From the NCBI GenBank assembly GCA_964396385.1, contig CAYNFH010000216.1, positions 1 through 10,541 of the forward strand: a stretch of DNA of 10,541 nt, given 5' to 3'. The translations under genes were made by a program, and so were the position numbers. Source of the stretch: CAYNFH01 sp964396385. Lineage in GTDB: Bacteria; Armatimonadota; Chthonomonadetes; Chthonomonadales; CAJBBX01. A model generated the notes under the pieces. It worked only from the letters and a program-made list of their open reading frames with translations. It did no database searches and had not been told where the DNA came from. This document shows positions 5,671 to 10,541 of the stretch, piece by piece (the stretch's first letter is position 1; each line of letters begins with the position of its first letter).

Positions 5671-6825
5671 ATGCCAAGGACCGAACGGCGGCGGGAGCGG
5701 GAACTGCGCATCCTCAACGGTATCGCGGAGGCACTCAACAGCGCGCCGGACGTCCGTGAGGCGCTGGAACGCACGCTGGCGGCGGTAGCAGAGCTGCTCC
5801 ACCTGCGCACGGGCTGGATCTGGCTGCTCGACCCCGCCACTCAGCAGTTCTACAACGTCACCGTCCAGAATCTGCCGCCCTACCTGCAGCAGCCGGTCCA
5901 GATGGCAGGGAGGGCCTGCTACTGCATTGACGCGTTCCGGGAGGGAAAGCTCACCCCCAAGAATGTGGACGTCATGGAGTGCAGCCGCCTCTGCGGCGCG
6001 GTTAACACGCAAGATGAGCCGCTCACGGAAGGGCTGCGATACCACGCCAGCATTCCGCTGGTGTTTCAGGGCAAGCAGCTCGGAATCATGAACGTCACCG
6101 GCCCCTCCTGGAGGCGGCTGACCCGTGGCGAGCTGGGGCTGCTGTCCACCATCGCGTACCAGGTCGGAATCGCGGTGGAGCGGGCGCGGCTGGCGGAGGA
6201 GAGCGCCCGGCTCGCACGCGCAGAGGAGCGGGCGCGCATTGCGCGCGAGATCCACGATGCGCTGGCGCAGGGCCTCACCGCCATCGGGCTGCAGATCGAG
6301 AGCGCACTCAACCGGCTCGACATCGACCCGGAAGGCGCACGCCACCGGATGGAGCGGGCCCTGGAGACCACGCGCACGAGCCTGGAGGACGCCCGAGGCT
6401 CCATCGCGGACCTCCGGATGGCGCCGCTAGTGGGCAAGCCGCTGGCGGAGGCCTTGGGCGCGCTCGCCCGCGCCTTTACGGCGGACACGGGGATCCGTGT
6501 GCGCGTCCAGGCGCTAGGCGCCTGCTCCCTGCCGCTCCACGTGGAGGTCGAGCTGTACCGAATCGCCCAGGAGGCGCTGGCGAACGTCGCCCGGCACGCG
6601 GCAGCGTCGGACGTCATTCTGCTGCTGCGCACCACCCCGAACCGCCTGCGCCTCACGATCTGCGACAACGGCCGCGGAATGCCTTCGGCACCGCCGGCTG
6701 AGAATTGTCATGGCCTCGACGGGATGCGCGAGCGAGCACGGCTCCTGGGCGGCACGCTCCGGATGACGGGTCGTTCCGGCCGGGGCACTACGGTGACGGT
6801 AACGGCTCCGCTGGTGAAGCCATGA
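5671..6825 (+). CDS. GAF-domain sensor histidine kinase of the NarL/DegS class (HisKA_3), 384 aa
   Basis: Soluble kinase with no membrane segment. A helical start (RERELRILNGIAEALN) leads into a GAF domain at about 25-170. This domain contains Cys83, Cys85, Cys104 and Cys108 (C-x-C-x18-C-x3-C), a pattern suited to an Fe-S cluster, metal or thiol redox switch. A coiled linker rich in Ala/Arg/Glu follows, then the HisKA_3 phosphorylation motif RARIAREIHDALAQGLTAI with phospho-acceptor His195, and a HATPase_c domain with N-box Asn305, G1 box DNGRGM (332-337), HGLDGMRERARLLGG and GRGTTVTV. Start choice is uncertain: ATG 5671 has GGGAGAG 10 nt upstream and begins just before the conserved region; in-frame ATGs at 5635, 5605 and 5575 would add a basic leader. 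Its TGA overlaps the regulator's ATG (6822-6825), so the pair is translated together. Confidence 0.92.
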   Translation: MPRTERRRERELRILNGIAEALNSAPDVREALERTLAAVAELLHLRTGWIWLLDPATQQFYNVTVQNLPPYLQQPVQMAGRACYCIDAFREGKLTPKNVDVMECSRLCGAVNTQDEPLTEGLRYHASIPLVFQGKQLGIMNVTGPSWRRLTRGELGLLSTIAYQVGIAVERARLAEESARLARAEERARIAREIHDALAQGLTAIGLQIESALNRLDIDPEGARHRMERALETTRTSLEDARGSIADLRMAPLVGKPLAEALGALARAFTADTGIRVRVQALGACSLPLHVEVELYRIAQEALANVARHAAASDVILLLRTTPNRLRLTICDNGRGMPSAPPAENCHGLDGMRERARLLGGTLRMTGRSGRGTTVTVTAPLVKP

Positions 6826-7454
6826 TCCGGATCCTGCTGGTCGATGACCATCCGGTAGTGCGTGAGGGACTGGCCGCGGTACTGGCCGACCTGCCCGGAC
6901 TGGAGGTTGTTGGGGGCGCCGGGACCGCTGCGGAGGCTGTGCTGCTGGCGCGCGAGCGGCGGCCGGACATTGTCCTCCTGGACCTCGCGCTGCCGGACAG
7001 GGATGGGCTGAGCGCCCTCCCGCTGCTTCGCGAGGCAGCGCCTGACGCGAGAGTCCTTGTCTTTACGGCCTACGAAACAGAAGAGCAGGTGGTCGGGGCG
7101 GTTCGAGAGGGAGCGAGCGGCTATCTGCTGAAAGGCGCGCCAGCGGATGAGATAGCCCGTGCCATTCGGGCGGTATACGTGGGCGGCGCCTACCTCCAGC
7201 CCAGGATCGCGGCGCACGTCCTGGGCTGCGCTCGGCCGGCAGCCAGGCTCAGCCCCCGCGAGCGGCAGGTGCTACAGCTCGTGGCGGACGGCTGCGCCAA
7301 CAAGCAGATCGCCAACGCGCTCGGCATCACGGAGCGTACGGCCAAGTATCACGTAACTTCGCTGCTTACCAAGCTGGGGGCGGAAAACCGCGCGCAGGCA
7401 GTCGCCATCGCCGGCCAGCGCGGGCTGCTGGACCTGTCCTGTCGTACAGGGTAA
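6822..7454 (+). CDS. NarL/FixJ-family response regulator, receiver plus LuxR HTH, 210 aa
   Basis: The receiver domain (residues 1-120) has the acidic pair Asp8-Asp9, phospho-acceptor Asp54 in DIVLLDLALPD, Thr82 and Lys104 in GYLLKG, all expected residues. A LuxR-type helix-turn-helix follows at about 143-205 (LSPRERQVLQLVADG, NKQIANALGITERTAKYHV, LLTKLGAENRAQAV). ATG 6822 overlaps the kinase stop codon as ATGA, and the kinase is its obvious partner. The unusual feature is at the 3' end: the stop codon TAA lies inside a 22-bp palindrome that sits upstream of the Rieske gene, so the regulator's own terminus may carry its target site or the site of another regulator. Confidence 0.95.
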   Translation: MIRILLVDDHPVVREGLAAVLADLPGLEVVGGAGTAAEAVLLARERRPDIVLLDLALPDRDGLSALPLLREAAPDARVLVFTAYETEEQVVGAVREGASGYLLKGAPADEIARAIRAVYVGGAYLQPRIAAHVLGCARPAARLSPRERQVLQLVADGCANKQIANALGITERTAKYHVTSLLTKLGAENRAQAVAIAGQRGLLDLSCRTG

Positions 7455-7464
7455 TACCTGTACG
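7443..7464. promoter_or_regulatory. 22-bp palindrome upstream of the Rieske gene, candidate operator
   Basis: CGTACAGG and CCTGTACG are exact reverse complements separated by 6 nt (GTAATA). The element spans the regulator's stop codon. Its centre is about 54 bp before a predicted transcription start near 7508, inferred from a TAGAAT -10 box at 7496-7501 that has no -35 match at the normal spacing. That geometry suits an activator site. A short RNA hairpin is the alternative. Confidence 0.5.
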
Positions 7465-7495
7465 TCCACACGGGGAAGGTCCGCGGCGGTGCCGA

Positions 7496-7501
7496 TAGAA
7501 T
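7496..7501 (+). promoter_or_regulatory. Possible -10 element for the Rieske gene
   Basis: TAGAAT differs from the consensus TATAAT at one position. The hexamer 17 bp upstream is GGGAAG, which is not a -35 box, so if this is a promoter it would need an activator. The gene's ribosome site AGGAGG (7517-7522) is strong, with 6-nt spacing to the ATG. Confidence 0.35.
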
Positions 7502-7528
7502 TGGAGAAAACCCGGTAGGAGGATTCTC

Positions 7529-9289
7529 ATGACCGCAACGCTAGATACCACCTGGATGCGCGCGGCGGCGCTCCAGGACGTGCTGGACCAGGGCAGCCTG
7601 GTCGCCCACGTGAACGGCAGTACCCTGGCGCTCTTCGCCGCCGAGGGGCAGGTCTACGCGGTGGACAACCGGTGCCCCCACATGGGCTTTCCGCTCAGCA
7701 AGGGCTCCGTCAAGGACTGCATCCTCACCTGCCACTGGCACCACGCCCGTTTTGACCTGACCAGCGGTGGCACGTTCGACCAGTGGGCGGACGACGTGCG
7801 CGTCTTTCCGGTGGAGGTCCGTGGCGGCGACGTGTGGGTGGACCTGGCGCCCCGCATGGACCAGGTGAAGCATCAACGCAACCGGCTGCGCGATGGACTG
7901 GAGCGAAACATCTCCCTCGTTATCGCCAAGGCCGTCATCCACCTGCTGGACGCGGGCGTCGACCCGGTCGAGCCATTCCGCATCGGGCTGGAGTTCGGCA
8001 CGCGGAACCGGCGAGGTGGCTGGGGCCAGGGGCTCACCATCCTCTCGTGCATGATGAACCTGCTTCCCGCTCTGGACCCGGAAAGCCGGCCGCGCGCCCT
8101 GTTTCATGGCCTGAGCGCCGTCGCTGGCGATTCGGCCGGGCAGCCGCCCCGGTTCCTGGTGCGCCCGCTGCCGGACTCCGGCGCCGACCTGGCTACCCTC
8201 AAGCGCTGGTTCCGGCGGTTCGTGGAGGTGCGCGATTCCGAGGGCGCGGAGCGGTGCATCCTTTCGGCGCTCGAGCAGGGCGCGGACGACAAGCAGATGG
8301 CGGACATGCTCTTGGCCGCCGCCACGGACCACCGCTACATCAGCACCGGCCACCCGCTGGACTTCACCAACAAGGCGTTCGAGGCGCTGGACCGGGCCGG
8401 ATGGGACCTGGCGGAACCGGTGCTGGCCAGCCTCGCGCCGAACTATGCCGGGGCGGACCGAATGGAGGAGTCCAACGCCTGGCGCAATCCGGTGGACCTG
8501 ATCGGAATCCTCCAGGCCGCCTTTGAGCAGCTCCCCGGCGCGCTGGAGCAGGGAAAGACGAGAGGGGGAGAAGGGGAGAAGGGGAGAAGGGGAGAGGCCA
8601 GAATCTCCCGTACGGAGTTGGCGCAGGTGGTGCTGGGGGATGAGCCCGCGAGAACGGTGGAAGCGCTGCTGGAGGCGGTTCGGGCGGGCATGCCACCTCA
8701 AGAACTTGCTGGAGCAGTTGTCTACGGCGCCCTGCTGAGAGTGGCGCGGTTCCATACCAGCAACGAGTTCTTCGACTGGGACCGGGCGCTCCACACCTTC
8801 ACCTTCGCCAACGCGGTTCACCAGGGGCTGCGCAGGGTCCCCTCGCCAGACTTGCTGCGCGGGGTGTTCGACGCGGCCATGAGCGTCTACCTGGACCGCT
8901 TCCTCAATGTCCCCGCCGCCAGGATTCCGGAGGGACGGCCCGGGCGAGACGGACTGGGTCAGCTTCCGGACCTGCTGGACCGGCAGCAGCAGGTGAATCC
9001 GGCTGCGGAGCTGGTGGCGGACTGCCTGGCTTCCGGCGGCGCGCCGGAGCGGCTCATGGCGAGTCTCGGGGAGATGCTGCTGCGGGAGGACCGGGACTTC
9101 CACACTATCCAGTGCGTGGAGGCGTCTTTCCGGCAGTACCGCCTGCTGAGCGGCACGCCGGAGGCGAATCACGCCCTCATTGCGGCGGCCCGGTACCTGG
9201 CGGCCCACTCCCCTACCATGCGCACGCAGGGGCAGACGTACCAGATCGCCTCCCGCCTGCACCGAGGGGAGAAGCTGTTCGAGGAGTAG
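7529..9289 (+). CDS. Rieske [2Fe-2S] domain protein with large C-terminal helical domain, 586 aa
   Basis: Residues about 9-105 form a Rieske ferredoxin-like domain with the two cluster-binding boxes C49-P-H51 and C68-H-W-H71, 16 residues apart, consistent with a [2Fe-2S] cluster held by two Cys and two His. The remaining ~470 residues are mostly helical. They contain a distinctive segment RFHTSNEFFDWDRALHTFTF / ANAVHQ with His409, Glu413, His422 and His431, possible metal or cofactor ligands. I recall similar long Rieske proteins but no characterised member; a distant relation to questin-oxidase-like proteins is possible but unproven. AGGAGG at 7517-7522 fixes ATG 7529. Residues about 340-357 (GKTRGGEGEKGRRGEA) are a low-complexity insert encoded by a tandem DNA repeat. 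It directly follows the two-component pair, and a hairpin terminator comes after it. Confidence 0.88.
   Translation: MTATLDTTWMRAAALQDVLDQGSLVAHVNGSTLALFAAEGQVYAVDNRCPHMGFPLSKGSVKDCILTCHWHHARFDLTSGGTFDQWADDVRVFPVEVRGGDVWVDLAPRMDQVKHQRNRLRDGLERNISLVIAKAVIHLLDAGVDPVEPFRIGLEFGTRNRRGGWGQGLTILSCMMNLLPALDPESRPRALFHGLSAVAGDSAGQPPRFLVRPLPDSGADLATLKRWFRRFVEVRDSEGAERCILSALEQGADDKQMADMLLAAATDHRYISTGHPLDFTNKAFEALDRAGWDLAEPVLASLAPNYAGADRMEESNAWRNPVDLIGILQAAFEQLPGALEQGKTRGGEGEKGRRGEARISRTELAQVVLGDEPARTVEALLEAVRAGMPPQELAGAVVYGALLRVARFHTSNEFFDWDRALHTFTFANAVHQGLRRVPSPDLLRGVFDAAMSVYLDRFLNVPAARIPEGRPGRDGLGQLPDLLDRQQQVNPAAELVADCLASGGAPERLMASLGEMLLREDRDFHTIQCVEASFRQYRLLSGTPEANHALIAAARYLAAHSPTMRTQGQTYQIASRLHRGEKLFEE
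8564..8597 (+). repeat. GGGGAGAA 8-bp tandem repeat inside the Rieske gene
   Basis: G-tracts at 8564-8568, 8573-8576, 8581-8584 and 8589-8592 are separated by identical AGAA spacers, giving about three and a half copies of an 8-bp unit. The unit is not a multiple of three, so gain or loss of one copy shifts the reading frame. The arrangement also fits a four-tract G-quadruplex motif on the coding strand. Confidence 0.9.
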
Positions 9290-9345
9290 ACCGGCGCTGG
9301 GGGCTCAAGCCCCCCGGCGACTTTGGAGTGCGGCGGACCTCCGCA
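9290..9345. repeat. Possible dispersed palindromic repeat remnant
   Basis: This stretch holds the GGGGGC/GCCCCC hairpin followed by CGGCGACTTTGGAGTGCGG and a second small inverted repeat (TGCGG...CCGCA, 9329-9345). It marks the exact place where the WGR reading frame stops making sense. I have the impression that such GC-palindrome plus GACTTTGGAGTGCGGCGGA phrases recur in some GC-rich environmental genomes, but cannot verify that here. Confidence 0.35.
9299..9314 (+). terminator. GC-rich hairpin after the Rieske gene
   Basis: GGGGGC (9299-9304) pairs with GCCCCC (9309-9314) around a TCAA loop, ten bases after the Rieske stop codon. Only a TTT at 9323-9325 follows, not a proper T-tract. It may act as a terminator for the Rieske transcript, or be part of the adjoining palindromic repeat. 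Confidence 0.5.
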
Positions 9346-9723
9346 ATGGCATCCTGAGTGACGATGCCGAGCGGGGTCGAGAACGTCCCTTGCGAAGAGT
9401 CATACTGGAGGCTCGTGCGGGAGAGGATGTTGTGGACGTTCGCCCTGGCTAACCGGGCGATGAGCTCCTGGACCAGCGGCGAGTTGGTCTCAATCTGTTT
9501 CGAGGCAAGTGTTGCCACCCGGCCGTTGTCGGGACCGGCCGACGTGCCGCCCACCACTCTCTGCGGCCGGTAGCCTTTGCCGCTCTTCTCCGCGCACTTG
9601 GAGCGGAAGAACCTGTCTCCCGCGCCTGGGAAAGCCTTGGTCTGGCCGTCGTAGCCCACGCGGCCCCAGCGGGTGACTACGTCGCCGTTGTCATACAACG
9701 GTTTCTGCGGCACAGACCGATGA

Positions 9724-10541
9724 ATGAGAAATGTGAAGTTGAACCCTGAAGCAGAGATTCCGAGGGCCTGGTCGGAGCCTCTCGGTCCGGAAGACTCGGC
9801 CATCTCCGGTCTCATCGAGCTAGCCATTGGGCTGGCCGAGGCACGGGCGAGCGGCTCCGCATCGCGGGAAGGTCCGGACTCGTTTCCGGCGCTTCTGGAC
9901 CGCTTGTTGCGCACGGTTGGAGAGGATCCTGAGCTGGGATCCCTCTTGGACACGCTGCCGAAGTCGCTGGGCAATGGCTTCTTGCTTCAGGCGGCGTTCT
10001 CCCGGATGTTCCAGACGGAGCCGCGCCCCATTGCCGTCCCTCGCTCGGAGACACTTGACCCGAAGCTGACAGACAGAGAACGGGAGATCCTGCTGCAACT
10101 CGCCCGTGATCTGCCCAAGAAGGAGATTGCCAGCAACCTGGGAACCAGGCCGGGCACTGTGAAGAAGCACTGCGACAACCTCTACGCGAAGCTGGAGGTG
10201 AATGGGGCTCAGGAGGCCGTGACCAAAGCCGTGGCGCTCGGAATCGTGTCGCGGAATCCTATCGACGCCCTCATTCCCATGGCGGACGGGAAGAACCTGG
10301 ACCTCAGCCATTTCGCCCTGTACGTCCTCAATGATCCCCAGTTCAATCAGTCGCAAAGTATGCCGATTCACTTGCAGCGGATGGGCGCAATGGGGTTGCT
10401 GGTCTTCCTCCTCGCCAATGTCTATTCCAGGGCATCCCATAGATGGGCCAACTCCGGGAAGAGGACGGGCTGTGGCGGTCTCGTGCTGGAACTCACGCCG
10501 GATGGGAGGCTGCTGCGGAGGCTCCTGGGAGACGGGCAGCT
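9724..10541 (+). CDS. LuxR-type HTH protein with possible membrane segment (3' part beyond window)
   Basis: From ATG 9724, directly after an in-frame TGA, 272 codons are open to the right edge. Residues about 28-105 are amphipathic helices (ISGLIELAIGLAEARA; SFPALLDRLLRTVGEDPELGS) with no receiver-domain motifs. Residues 115-170 are a clear LuxR/NarL HTH (LTDREREILLQLARDLPKKE, IASNLGTRPGTVKKHCDNLY, AKLEVNGAQEAVTKAVALGIV). Residues about 220-235 (MGAMGLLVFLLANVYS) are hydrophobic and could be a membrane helix, and the visible end GGLVLELTPDGRLLRRLLGDG looks like the first blade of an NHL/beta-propeller-type repeat. This would be a one-component membrane regulator, but the segment is short and the C-terminus unseen. 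The ribosome site is weak and the start uncertain; ATG 10009 would remove the helical part. Its 5' end overlaps the WGR frame on the other strand. Confidence 0.75.
   Translation, partial: MRNVKLNPEAEIPRAWSEPLGPEDSAISGLIELAIGLAEARASGSASREGPDSFPALLDRLLRTVGEDPELGSLLDTLPKSLGNGFLLQAAFSRMFQTEPRPIAVPRSETLDPKLTDREREILLQLARDLPKKEIASNLGTRPGTVKKHCDNLYAKLEVNGAQEAVTKAVALGIVSRNPIDALIPMADGKNLDLSHFALYVLNDPQFNQSQSMPIHLQRMGAMGLLVFLLANVYSRASHRWANSGKRTGCGGLVLELTPDGRLLRRLLGDGQ

Larger units (their letters stand above)
9213..9803 (-). pseudogene. WGR-domain protein gene, apparently truncated at its 3' end
   Basis: The minus strand encodes a recognisable WGR domain: FLIHRSVPQKPLYDNGDVV, TRWGRVGYDGQTKAF, then FFRSKCAEKSGKGYRP (about 9570-9743). 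This is followed by SPLVQELIARLARANVHN and FSTPLGIVTQDAI, which resembles the helical segment after WGR in PARP-like proteins. WGR domains bind nucleic acid ends or occur in poorly known regulators. From about 9345 down to the stop at 9213 the frame reads antisense to a palindromic repeat and to the 3' end of the Rieske gene (SPGGLSPQRR and similar), which is not credible protein, so the native C-terminus seems lost. The nearest upstream ATG is 9803, which puts the 5' end about 80 bp inside the divergent LuxR-type gene. It could still be expressed; intact status is doubtful. Confidence 0.6.

Noticed and set aside
5665..6345. A minus-strand frame opposite the sensor kinase
   Set aside because: The plus strand encodes GAF and HisKA_3 motifs without interruption; the antisense frame is a shadow.
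7443..7464. Identification of the palindrome as a NarL heptamer pair
   Set aside because: NarL sites follow TACYYMT with a 2-bp gap; here the arms are CGTACAGG/CCTGTACG with 6 nt between, so only a generic operator call is justified.
8564..8597. CRISPR-like repeat
   Set aside because: The unit is 8 bp with no spacers; it is a simple tandem repeat in a coding region, and no other array exists in the window.
7541..9262. A 573-codon open frame on the minus strand, antisense to the Rieske gene
   Set aside because: It mirrors the Rieske codons, has no recognisable domain and is rich in Arg/Gln/His/Pro, as expected of a shadow frame in GC-rich DNA. The plus frame has clear Rieske motifs.
9358..9573. 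A short plus-strand frame before the LuxR-type gene
   Set aside because: It is opposite the WGR domain, ends in a stop and has no ribosome site or recognisable content; two more in-frame stops separate it from ATG 9724.
9820..10440. A 206-codon minus-strand frame opposite the LuxR-HTH gene
   Set aside because: The plus frame encodes a canonical LuxR HTH in this interval; the minus frame has no domain signature.

Overview
The window is GC-rich coding DNA (by eye well above 60 percent G+C), almost fully packed with genes and without any RNA gene, insertion sequence or CRISPR array that I can see. A Uma2/DUF820 endonuclease gene, a secreted beta-helix repeat protein, a GAF/HisKA_3 sensor kinase with a cysteine-bearing GAF domain, and short G-rich or palindromic dispersed repeats suggest a free-living bacterium of the Armatimonadota/Chloroflexota/Planctomycetota sort. 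No marker gene settles the phylum.

Layout. 1-700 (minus) is the 5' part of a secreted beta-helix protein that runs off the left edge. 748-2210 (plus) holds a TPR-repeat protein and a small membrane protein with an HERVH metallopeptidase-like motif. 2211-2846 (minus) is a Uma2-type PD-(D/E)XK protein. 2912-3607 (minus) is a TetR repressor. It is divergent from a plus-strand cluster: a 128-aa membrane protein (3719-4105), a 143-aa four-helix membrane protein (4161-4592) and a wax-synthase-like MBOAT acyltransferase (4589-5566). The TetR intergenic region has a near-consensus promoter (TTGACA-17 bp-TATTAT) bracketed by two copies of a palindrome with consensus AAGTGAACANGTTCA, so autorepression and control of the membrane gene are very likely.

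5671-7454 (plus) is a NarL/DegS-type two-component pair with ATGA start/stop overlap: a GAF histidine kinase with a C-x-C-x18-C-x3-C cysteine set, and a LuxR-HTH response regulator. A 22-bp palindrome on the regulator's stop codon lies upstream of 7529-9289, a 586-aa protein with an N-terminal Rieske [2Fe-2S] domain and a long histidine-containing C-terminal region. A reasonable but untested model is that the kinase senses redox or oxygen through its GAF cysteines and drives the Rieske gene. The Rieske gene contains an 8-bp tandem repeat (GGGGAGAA) that could shift frame by slippage and could fold as a G-quadruplex.

9213-9803 (minus) carries a WGR-domain reading frame that seems to have lost its C-terminus at a palindromic repeat beside the Rieske gene, and whose 5' end overlaps a divergent gene. 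That gene, 9724-10541 (plus), runs off the right edge and encodes an unusual LuxR-HTH protein with a helical N-terminus, a possible membrane segment and the start of a repeat-like C-terminal part.

The best candidates for something not well described are the cysteine-GAF kinase/palindrome/Rieske unit, the TetR-controlled MBOAT membrane cluster, and the LuxR-HTH protein with a possible membrane segment at the right edge.
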